From Clostridia bacterium (lineage in GTDB: Bacteria; Bacillota; Clostridia; Oscillospirales; Acutalibacteraceae): a DNA stretch of 52,378 bases. The position numbers and the translations under genes are program-made. Under the pieces are notes generated by a model. That model was given only the letters and a program-made list of their open reading frames with translations, was not told the origin of the DNA and did not search any database. This document shows positions 43,299 through 50,221 of this stretch, piece after piece; the first letter of the stretch is position 1, and each line of letters begins with the position of its first letter. The stretch lies in contig JAFSYP010000056.1 in the NCBI GenBank assembly GCA_017449935.1, forward strand, positions 1 through 52,378. The letters run 5' to 3'.

Positions 43299-44645
43299 AT
43301 GGTACGTGAAAAAGCATTTTACAAAAACCTTGCGCTGCTCTCGCTGCCGATCGCCGCGCAGAACATCCTGACGTTTCTGGTCGGGCTCGCCGACAATATC
43401 ATGGTGTCGCGCCTGGGCGAAACGGCCGTATCCGGCGTATACGTCGCCAACCAGCTCATGACGCTCCTGCAAATGCTCGTCACCGGCCTGTCCGCCGCGC
43501 TTCTCGTGCTGGCCGCGCAGTACTGGGGCAAGCAGGACGTTACCGCCGTACGTTCGATCGTCGGCATCGCGTTCCGGTTTGCGCTGGGCGCCGGCATACT
43601 GCTGTTCGCGGCGGTCAGCCTGTTCCCGCAGCGTGTGATCGGTCTGTTTACCGACGATCCCGCCGCACTGGACGCAGGCGTGCAGTACGTGCGCATCCTC
43701 GCGTTTTCGTTCATCCCCTTCTGTCTGACGAACCTGCTGCTCGCCGCCATGCGCAGCGTCGAGACTGTCCGCATCGGGACGGCCGTCGCGCTGCTGGCGC
43801 TGGTCACGAACGTCTCGCTCAACTGGCTGCTGATCTTCGGCAAGCTGGGTATGCCGCGGCTTGGATTGCGCGGCGCGGCGTGGGCGACGCTCCTGTCGCG
43901 GCTGTGCGAGCTGGCGGTAACAGTCGTCTTTACCGCGCGCGAAAAGAAGCTGCGTCTGCGCTTTTCCGACCTGTTCACGCCGCGTTCGCCGTATACGCGC
44001 GACTTCCTGCGCTACGGGCTGCCCGTGATCGCGGGCGACCTGCTGTGGGGGCTGAATATGGCGACGCAGGGCGGCATCGTCGGCCGGCTCGGTACGGTCT
44101 CGATCTCCGCCGTCAGCATCGCGAACACCGTTTTTTCCGTCGTCACCGTGGCGCTCTACGGCACGCGCGACGCGTCCTCCATCGTGATCGGCAAAACGGT
44201 CGGCGCAGGCGACGTTCCGCGCGTCAAGCTCTATGCCCGGACGCTGCAGGTCGTTTACATCGGTCTGGGCCTTTGCACGGGCGCGCTCGTGTTTGCGTCG
44301 CGCTTCGTCGTCCCGTTCGTCTATTCGGGCATGGGAACGGAAACGATCGCCCTGGCGCGGCAGCTGCTGTCCGTCCTGTCCGTGACCGTGGTCGGCACCG
44401 CGTACCAGATGTCCGTCCTGACCGGCGTCGTCCGCGCGGGCGGCGCGACGCGGTTCGTGCTGTGCAACGACATGATCTTCGTCTGGCTCGTCGTGATCCC
44501 CTCGGCCATGCTCGCGGCATTCGTCTTTCACGCGCCGACGTGGATCGTTTTTGCGTGTCTGAAATGCGACCAGATCCTCAAATGCGCCGTCGCCGCCGTC
44601 AAGGTCAACCGTTTCCGCTGGATACGAAGCCTGACGAAAGAATAA
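43299..44645 (+). CDS. MATE family efflux transporter
   Basis: A 448-residue multidrug/toxic compound extruder with about twelve membrane helices. Two related halves are seen, starting with LSLPIAAQNILTFLVGLADN and FLRYGLPVIAGDLLWGLNMA. The start at 43299 has a weak GAAAGAG upstream; the long in-frame extension to 43026 is antisense to the rubrerythrin gene and is rejected. The substrate is unknown. A weak terminator-like hairpin follows. Confidence 0.9.
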   Translation: MVREKAFYKNLALLSLPIAAQNILTFLVGLADNIMVSRLGETAVSGVYVANQLMTLLQMLVTGLSAALLVLAAQYWGKQDVTAVRSIVGIAFRFALGAGILLFAAVSLFPQRVIGLFTDDPAALDAGVQYVRILAFSFIPFCLTNLLLAAMRSVETVRIGTAVALLALVTNVSLNWLLIFGKLGMPRLGLRGAAWATLLSRLCELAVTVVFTAREKKLRLRFSDLFTPRSPYTRDFLRYGLPVIAGDLLWGLNMATQGGIVGRLGTVSISAVSIANTVFSVVTVALYGTRDASSIVIGKTVGAGDVPRVKLYARTLQVVYIGLGLCTGALVFASRFVVPFVYSGMGTETIALARQLLSVLSVTVVGTAYQMSVLTGVVRAGGATRFVLCNDMIFVWLVVIPSAMLAAFVFHAPTWIVFACLKCDQILKCAVAAVKVNRFRWIRSLTKE

Positions 44646-44661
44646 AAATGCCAGAACTTTA

Positions 44662-44715
44662 TGCACCGCTTTTGCGTCGGATCGCGTCGGTCCTTCGGAG
44701 CGGTGCATTGTTTGT
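44662..44715 (+). terminator. Possible terminator after the MATE gene
   Basis: TGCACCGCT/AGCGGTGCA 9-base arms (44662-44670 and 44699-44707) with a GC-rich inner loop, followed by TTGTTTGT. The T-tract is poor. Confidence 0.5.
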
Positions 44716-44726
44716 GGGCAATATAT

Positions 44727-44750
44727 ACAAATTTATATGTGCAAATTTGT
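44727..44750. repeat. Inverted repeat in AT-rich island
   Basis: ACAAATTT (44727-44734) and AAATTTGT (44743-44750) around an 8-base spacer, within a locally AT-rich stretch. Could be an operator; no associated regulator is known. Confidence 0.55.
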
Positions 44751-44793
44751 TTATTATGTATACCATCCAAAAAAGCGTGCAGTTAAATTATTC

Positions 44794-44837
44794 GTCATAT
44801 TGCACAATTATGATGCTTCAGCTTTGTGCAATATGAC
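44794..44837. promoter_or_regulatory. Perfect 14-base inverted repeat directly upstream of the small-gene promoter
   Basis: GTCATATTGCACAA (44794-44807) and TTGTGCAATATGAC (44824-44837) with a 16-base loop. It ends at the base before the TTGACT of the promoter. A strong operator or cruciform is possible. Confidence 0.75.
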
Positions 44838-44865
44838 TTGACTTTTCCGGAAAACGTGCTATACT
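44838..44865 (+). promoter_or_regulatory. Promoter of the 41-codon gene
   Basis: TTGACT (44838-44843) and TATACT (44860-44865) with a 16-base spacer and an extended -10 TGC. Start codon follows 33 bases later. Confidence 0.75.
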
Positions 44866-44897
44866 GAAGGCACAAAGAAACGAAAGGATGGTGCTTC

Positions 44898-45023
44898 ATG
44901 ACAGACAAAGAACTGTTTGCTCTGGAAATGGATCTTCTCCACGCGATCAACTCGAAAAAGATCTCCGTATGGCACAAGCTGCTGGCCGTGTTCGAGCTGA
45001 ACGCCATCGCCGAACATCACTGA
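44898..45023 (+). CDS. Small 41-residue protein in its own transcription unit
   Basis: A short reading frame starting MTDKELFALEMDLLHAINSK and ending FELNAIAEHH. AAAGGA lies 9 bases before the ATG, a promoter lies upstream and a strong terminator 24 bases downstream, so all elements of a gene are present. The protein is probably mostly helical and amphipathic, with no signal peptide or Cys. I do not recognise it. It could be a regulatory peptide or the coding part of a small RNA. The gene is convergent with the sulfoglycolysis operon; whether they interact is unknown. Confidence 0.65.
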   Translation: MTDKELFALEMDLLHAINSKKISVWHKLLAVFELNAIAEHH

Positions 45024-45047
45024 TCGGCCCCCATTTCAAAAACGGCA

Positions 45048-45093
45048 GGCTGCCGCAGACGACTTTTTGTCAAACTGCGGCAGCCCTTTTTTT
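45048..45093 (+). terminator. Strong intrinsic terminator, likely bidirectional
   Basis: Perfect 11-base stem GGCTGCCGCAG/CTGCGGCAGCC with a 16-base loop, followed by seven T on the plus strand. On the minus strand GTTTTTG follows at a distance of 4 bases, so it may also end the sulfoglycolysis operon. Confidence 0.9.
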
Positions 45094-45139
45094 GTTTTCA
45101 TTCCGTCATCTATGGTCTTTGCCGGATAGAAGCGTGCGC

Positions 45140-46573
45140 TTATTCCTCTTCCGCCCGGTGTGCGGCAAGCTCGGCGTGCACCGTTTCCAGCTTCTTTTTG
45201 GACAGATCGTACCCCGCAAAGAGGATGACCGCCATAAGCGCGAGCATGATCGCCGGCACAAGCGTGGAGATGTCATAGAGCTTCGAGAGGACGCTCTCGC
45301 TAAGGCCGATCCCCTGTTTGGACAGCTCGCCGTCGTACGCGATCACGGCCAGCAGCGCGTTCAGCCCGACGCCGGCGAGCGTCTGGCCGAGCTTGCGCGT
45401 AAAGGAGAACACAGCGTACGCCATCCCCTCTTCCCGCTTGCCGGTGCGCACCTCATAGTAGTCGATCGTGTCCATCACGAGCGCCCACACCTCCAGCACG
45501 AGGAAGGTCTGGCCGAGGCCGGAGAAGAAGGTGAACGCCAGGAACACGGTCGAATTGTGCGCGAGCGCGGTGCCTCTGAGCGCAAACAGGATCAGATTGA
45601 CCGCGGCGGCAAACGCCATACCGACGGCGCACAGCTCCTTTTTGCCGAACTTCCTGATGAGCCTGTTCATCACGGGGATGAAGATCGCCATGGGCCCATA
45701 GGTGCAGATCGTGACGAACGCGTACAGACCGGGTTTGCCGTAATAGTCCGTAAAGAGATAGGTATACGTGGACTGATAGTAGAACTGGAAGGCGATCAGC
45801 AGCATGGAGGCAAGGCAGAGCGTGACGAACGCGCGGTTCCCGAACAGCTCGCGGACCGTTGTGACCGCGCTGTAATCCTTGCCCTTGATATGCTTCTGCG
45901 GGGCGATCCTTTCCTTCGTCAGTTTGTAATGCAGAAAGTATACGCCGACCGACACGACGGCAAGGACCAGAACGCACCAAAACAGCTTCGTTTCGTCGAG
46001 CGCCTTGATGTCCGTCCCGTTGGCGTATTTCCCCGTCACGGTGTAAACGATCATCGGCAGCACGATGGTGCCGGGCAGTCCGCCGACGCCGGCGCCGATC
46101 GAGCGCCACATGGACAGGGAAGACCGCTCGAACTCATCGTCCGTCACCACGGACGCGAGCGAACCGTACGGGATATTGACCGCCGTATACATCATCCCGT
46201 ACAGGATATACGTCACATAGGCGTAGATCAGGTATTTCGTTTCCGAAAGGCCGGGGATCTTCAGGAACATGAGCGCCGCGGCGATTGCCAGCGGCACGGA
46301 AAAGCCTAATATCCACGGGCGGAACTGCCCCTTCGGATTCGGCTTTCTCGACTGGATGAACGCGCCCCACAGCGGATCGTTTATCGCGTCCCAGATGCGG
46401 GCGATCAGGATCAGAACGACGATCTTGCCCGGGCTGATGCCGAGCGCATCCGTATAGAATTTGTTTTGAAAAGCGCCGATCAGCGAAAAGGTCAGCAGGC
46501 CTCCCGCGTCGCCCAAGGCATAGCCGATCTTGTCCTTGAGCCGGATGCCGTGCGTTTGCGGAGCAGTTGCCAT
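45140..46573 (-). CDS. GPH-family sugar:cation symporter (probable sulfoquinovose/sulfoquinovosyl-glycerol importer)
   Basis: A 477-residue membrane protein of the glycoside-pentoside-hexuronide symporter family with about twelve helices. The N-terminus carries KIGYALGDAGGLLTFSLIGA and RIWDAINDPLWGAFIQSRK, typical of the family to which E. coli YihO and YihP of the sulfoquinovose cluster belong. AGGAG is 8 bases before the ATG. It is the last gene of the operon, 20 bases after the TauE gene. Cargo is inferred from operon partners. Confidence 0.88.
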   Translation of the reverse strand: MATAPQTHGIRLKDKIGYALGDAGGLLTFSLIGAFQNKFYTDALGISPGKIVVLILIARIWDAINDPLWGAFIQSRKPNPKGQFRPWILGFSVPLAIAAALMFLKIPGLSETKYLIYAYVTYILYGMMYTAVNIPYGSLASVVTDDEFERSSLSMWRSIGAGVGGLPGTIVLPMIVYTVTGKYANGTDIKALDETKLFWCVLVLAVVSVGVYFLHYKLTKERIAPQKHIKGKDYSAVTTVRELFGNRAFVTLCLASMLLIAFQFYYQSTYTYLFTDYYGKPGLYAFVTICTYGPMAIFIPVMNRLIRKFGKKELCAVGMAFAAAVNLILFALRGTALAHNSTVFLAFTFFSGLGQTFLVLEVWALVMDTIDYYEVRTGKREEGMAYAVFSFTRKLGQTLAGVGLNALLAVIAYDGELSKQGIGLSESVLSKLYDISTLVPAIMLALMAVILFAGYDLSKKKLETVHAELAAHRAEEE

Positions 46574-46593
46574 GATTATTTCTCCTATCATTT

Positions 46594-47325
46594 TCATTTC
46601 AGAAACAGCGAAACACCGCTGATGAGCATGAGGATATACGTCAGATACAGGAACGCTTTGCGGCTGAGCTTTTTGGCGACGAAGCTGCCGACGACGAGTG
46701 CTGCCGCAAGCGCCGCCGCGCTGAAGGCCGTGAGCCGGACGACGTCCGGCGTGAACGATCCGGCGGCAAGATCCGCGCCGAACAGAATACCGTTGAGCAA
46801 TATCCACACGGCGCTGAGCGTCCCGCGGAACGCGTCCTTGCTTTGCAGCCTGCCGCTCGCATACGTCACCAGCAGCGGCCCGCCGCAGACGAACAGTCCG
46901 TGCACTACGCCGGCAGATACCAGCAGCAGCGCCGACACGGGCGCGGGCAGCCGCACGTCCTCCTTATGCATAAGGAGCTTGGCGGCATTCATCACGGCGA
47001 ACGCGATCACGATCGCGCCGAGCAGACCGTACAGCAGCGTCGGATCGCCCGCCACATACGGCTTGAGCGCCATGCCCGCGACCAGTCCCAAAAGCATGAC
47101 GCCGGTCATCTTCAAAAGCTCCCTGCGGTCGATCTGCCGCAAGCAGAAGCACACAACGTACACGGACGCCAGAAGCCCCAGCACGTTCAGCACGGGCTTT
47201 GCCGTGTCGTACCCGACGAGCAGGACGGAAAACGGCATCGCCAGCACCGTACCGGCAAAGCCGGTGACGCACTGGATGACGTTCGTGAGAAAGACGACGA
47301 GCAGGAACAGAAGCTGTCTGCCCAT
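46594..47325 (-). CDS. TauE/SafE family exporter (probable sulfonate exporter)
   Basis: A 243-residue membrane protein with about eight helices. The N-terminal NVIQCVTGFAGTVLAMPFSV pattern and the central GVVHGLFVCGGPLLVTYASG repeat match the TauE/SafE family of organosulfonate and sulfite exporters. In sulfoglycolysis clusters such a protein exports DHPS or sulfolactate. It overlaps the isomerase stop by one base (TAATG). The assignment to DHPS export rests on context. Confidence 0.88.
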   Translation of the reverse strand: MGRQLLFLLVVFLTNVIQCVTGFAGTVLAMPFSVLLVGYDTAKPVLNVLGLLASVYVVCFCLRQIDRRELLKMTGVMLLGLVAGMALKPYVAGDPTLLYGLLGAIVIAFAVMNAAKLLMHKEDVRLPAPVSALLLVSAGVVHGLFVCGGPLLVTYASGRLQSKDAFRGTLSAVWILLNGILFGADLAAGSFTPDVVRLTAFSAAALAAALVVGSFVAKKLSRKAFLYLTYILMLISGVSLFLK

Positions 47326-48668
47326 CAGTACGCCTCGACCGGCACGCCGAGCATATGGCCGAGCGCCGTCACGGCGTCGGCAATATCGCCGAACGCCACG
47401 GCAAAATGCGGTTCCCAGCCGTCCCGCACGGCCGTTTCCACGAGCGCACGCGCGTCGCTGTCCGTGCGCACCACGACCGAAACGCCGCTGAACTGTTTCG
47501 GCTTATCGAGCGCTTCCCCGCGTGCCAAAAAGAAACGGAAGCCGCCGTCCGGCCTTCTGCCGATGCGAAAGACCGTGACCTTCTCCGCACGTTCGCAGCC
47601 GAATTCGAGCACAGGACCGATCCCGCGGTTGCAGTGCAGGCCGGCGCAAGCGCCCGTATCCGTGCGCGCGAGCGAACACGGCGCCATGCCGCAGTGCCAG
47701 AACGTCACGGTGTTTTCATTTTCATCCAGCGAAACGGGATCGCCGAAAAACGCGCTCTTTCCCGTAAGGAACGACGCGACGTACATCGAAAGCGCGCCGT
47801 ATGCGTCCGCTTCGCACGCGCTCGCGACGCCCAGATCGTTGAGCAGACTCAGCGCCGCACAGACGGGCGTGCCGAACGCCGTAAAGAAATCCGGCCAGCA
47901 GCGGCTCGCGAGCGCGCCGATCCGATGCGCGCGCACATAGTCGGCGTACGCCGCGTACAACCGCGCGAAATCGCGCACGTTCTGTTCCGGAAGGCCGTCC
48001 AGACCGCGTATCCTGCCGCGCGCGTCGTCGAGCGCCGCTTCGATCCGTTCGTCGGAACACGCTTTGGCATCTTCGATCAGCTCGCGCGCCTCAACGGATT
48101 CGAGCCGCACGCCGAACGTGCGCAGCATCTCGCCGTCGAGCGCTCGGCCGAAGCCGAAGCCCTGCGGCGTATGGCCGACCTGTAAAAGGCGCAGCTCGCG
48201 CATCGCCTTTTTCATACGCGCCGCCGCAAAAACGGCGGAAACGGCGGACTGTACCCGCGCTTCGTCGGGCGAACCGAAGACGTATTCAAACGGCCGACCG
48301 AACGACTTGAGCGTATTCGCGGCGGAAAACGCGCCGGTCAGGGAATTCAGGCGCAGCCGCGTGCCGTCGACGACCGGTTCGCGCAGCGTCCACAGCAGGA
48401 TCGGGCAGTCCAGCCGCCGCAGGATCTCGCTGATATACGCGGCGTTCGCAAAGGTCACGTTCTGCACGATGGCAAAATCGGCGCATCTGCCTTCCAAAAA
48501 CGCGTCGAGCTTGTCGACGCTCAGCAGCATTTCCTGCGGGCATACGACGTCCGGCTCGAACGTCTTCAGCAGCGCGGCGCTTTTTTGAAACAGCGCTTCG
48601 GCGCTCGGCAGATGAAAGGTGCCCACGCCGATGGGCAGATAGATCGCTTGAAACTCCACGGCGTTCAA
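47325..48668 (-). CDS. Sugar isomerase of the L-fucose/L-arabinose isomerase type (probable sulfoquinovose isomerase)
   Basis: A 447-residue cytoplasmic protein. It has an N-terminal Rossmann-like region (PIGVGTFHLPSAEALFQKSA, then a FEPDVVCPQE segment), and a C-terminal part with ENENTVTFWHCGMAPCSLAR that resembles the C-terminal domain of fucose/arabinose isomerases (cf. xxFxHCG). In the sulfo-TAL pathway the first step, sulfoquinovose to sulfofructose, is done by such a distant isomerase (called SftI/SqvD). Metal ligands could not be fixed by eye. It overlaps the dehydrogenase gene by four bases. Confidence 0.75.
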   Translation of the reverse strand: MNAVEFQAIYLPIGVGTFHLPSAEALFQKSAALLKTFEPDVVCPQEMLLSVDKLDAFLEGRCADFAIVQNVTFANAAYISEILRRLDCPILLWTLREPVVDGTRLRLNSLTGAFSAANTLKSFGRPFEYVFGSPDEARVQSAVSAVFAAARMKKAMRELRLLQVGHTPQGFGFGRALDGEMLRTFGVRLESVEARELIEDAKACSDERIEAALDDARGRIRGLDGLPEQNVRDFARLYAAYADYVRAHRIGALASRCWPDFFTAFGTPVCAALSLLNDLGVASACEADAYGALSMYVASFLTGKSAFFGDPVSLDENENTVTFWHCGMAPCSLARTDTGACAGLHCNRGIGPVLEFGCERAEKVTVFRIGRRPDGGFRFFLARGEALDKPKQFSGVSVVVRTDSDARALVETAVRDGWEPHFAVAFGDIADAVTALGHMLGVPVEAY

Positions 48669-49528
48669 CCTCCGATCCCGTTGACGATCTTGTAGGTGGC
48701 GCGGAAATCCTCCTTGCCGAGTCCCATTTCCATGCCTTTATCATAGACGGCCTTGCAGTGCTGCAGTCCGGGCATCGGGCATCCGGCTTCGGCGGCGAGA
48801 CGCTGCGCGATGCCGAGATCCTTATGCTCGTTCTCCAGTGAGAACGCCGTCGTCCAGTTTTCGTTTTTCAGATTCTCTTTCTGGGATTCCAGATAGAAAT
48901 TGCCTGCGCCGCCGTAGGAAACGGCCGTGGCAAAATCGTCGATCGAAACGCCGAGCTTCCGCGCCAGACCGAGCGTTTCGTTCACGCCGTTCTGGATCTC
49001 GGCGACCAGCGTGTTGTGGCAGATCTTCATCGTGATGCCCGCGCCGCATTCGCCCATGCGGATCACGTTGCAGCCCATATACCTGAGGATCGGCTCGATC
49101 ACGGGATACAGATCCGCGTCGCAGCCGACGAGCACGCCCAGCGTCCCGGCAATGGCCGCGGGCTTGGATTTGACGACCGGCGCGTCCGCCCACTGCGCTC
49201 CCTTCGTCTTGACCATACGCGCGCACTCGAGCGAGACTGCCGGATCGATCGTGCTCATGTCGATGCAGATCTTGCCTTCGCCGATATACGGCAGGATCTC
49301 GGTATAGACCGCTTTGACATGCTCCGATCTCGGCACCATGGTGAGGATGACGTCGGCGTTTTGCGCGACTTCGGAATTGTCCGCGCACCCGACCGCGCCG
49401 AGCGAAGCGAGCTTTTCGACCTGCGCGCGGTTCAGGTCCGAAACGTAAACGCGGCCGTCATGCTTGCGGACGATGTTCTCCGCCATGGACTCGCCCATGA
49501 CGCCCAGTCCGATAAATCCGATCTTCAT
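48665..49528 (-). CDS. 3-hydroxyisobutyrate dehydrogenase family (probable sulfolactaldehyde reductase, YihU type)
   Basis: A 287-residue NAD(P)H-dependent beta-hydroxyacid dehydrogenase. The Rossmann motif GFIGLGVMGESMAENIV, the MSTIDPAVS segment and the catalytic Lys168 in GAGITMKICHN are present. E. coli YihU, the sulfolactaldehyde reductase, is in the same family. Where I recall Arg123 of YihU, this protein has Lys120 (PVVKSK), so the sulfonate pocket may differ or the cofactor/substrate may vary. In the operon it would reduce sulfolactaldehyde to dihydroxypropanesulfonate and recycle NAD. It starts 3 bases after the transaldolase stop. Confidence 0.82.
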   Translation of the reverse strand: MKIGFIGLGVMGESMAENIVRKHDGRVYVSDLNRAQVEKLASLGAVGCADNSEVAQNADVILTMVPRSEHVKAVYTEILPYIGEGKICIDMSTIDPAVSLECARMVKTKGAQWADAPVVKSKPAAIAGTLGVLVGCDADLYPVIEPILRYMGCNVIRMGECGAGITMKICHNTLVAEIQNGVNETLGLARKLGVSIDDFATAVSYGGAGNFYLESQKENLKNENWTTAFSLENEHKDLGIAQRLAAEAGCPMPGLQHCKAVYDKGMEMGLGKEDFRATYKIVNGIGG

Positions 49529-49531
49529 GCT

Positions 49532-50221
49532 TTATGCCTCCGTGATCGTATTGTCCCACGCCGCCTGGAATTTTTGCAGGCCGTAATCCGTGAACGGATG
49601 GTAGAAGCTGTCCTTGAACACCTGCAGGCCGGCGGTCACGATGTCCGCGCCCGCGACGGCGCAGTCCACGATCTGCTTGCCGTTGCGCACGGCGGCGCAG
49701 ATGATCTGCGTCTTGCCGAGATAATCATAGTTTTCATAAATCTCCACAATGTCGCGGATATAGTCGACGCAGTCCTCGCCGCTGTTCTCCTTCCAGCCGA
49801 TGAAGGGCGAGACGAACAGCGAGCCGTTCTTTGCGGCGATCAGCGCCTGCGACGCGGAAAAGACCAACGTCAGGTTGGTGCGAACGCCCTTCTGCTCGAG
49901 CCGGCGCGCCGCGGCGATCCCGGCCTCGGTGCAGGGGATCTTGATGACGAAGCTCTTGCTCATGGCGGAGATCTTTTCCGCCATGGCGATCATGGCGTCC
50001 GCGTCGTCCAGATGGGGGTCGATCTCCACCGACACGGGGAAAGTCTCCCAGCCTTCGATCCCCTTTTCGCGGACAAACGCGGCCAGCTCGGCGATCACCG
50101 TGTAAAACGGCTTGCCGCTGTTCATGATATGGTTCGGGTTGGTCGTCACGCCGTCGATCCCGAAGGCGTCGTACGCTTCGCGGATCTCGTCGATCTTTGC
50201 GGAATCAAGAAAGTATTTCAT
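49532..50221 (-). CDS. sftT: Transaldolase family protein (probable sulfofructose transaldolase)
   Basis: A 229-residue transaldolase of the small TalC/fructose-6-phosphate aldolase-like type. Catalytic residues visible are Asp6 (FLDSAKI), Asn28 (TTNPN) and the Schiff-base Lys94 (FVIKIPCTEAG). In the sulfo-TAL pathway this class transfers the glycerone unit of 6-deoxy-6-sulfofructose to glyceraldehyde 3-phosphate, giving fructose 6-phosphate and sulfolactaldehyde. The start overlaps the GH31 gene by 17 bases. The family is certain; the sulfo-substrate is inferred from neighbours. Confidence 0.85.
   Translation of the reverse strand: MKYFLDSAKIDEIREAYDAFGIDGVTTNPNHIMNSGKPFYTVIAELAAFVREKGIEGWETFPVSVEIDPHLDDADAMIAMAEKISAMSKSFVIKIPCTEAGIAAARRLEQKGVRTNLTLVFSASQALIAAKNGSLFVSPFIGWKENSGEDCVDYIRDIVEIYENYDYLGKTQIICAAVRNGKQIVDCAVAGADIVTAGLQVFKDSFYHPFTDYGLQKFQAAWDNTITEA

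Noticed and set aside
44646-44900. Origin of replication or tRNA in the AT-rich island
   Set aside because: No DnaA-box cluster and no cloverleaf could be found; promoter and dyads explain the composition.
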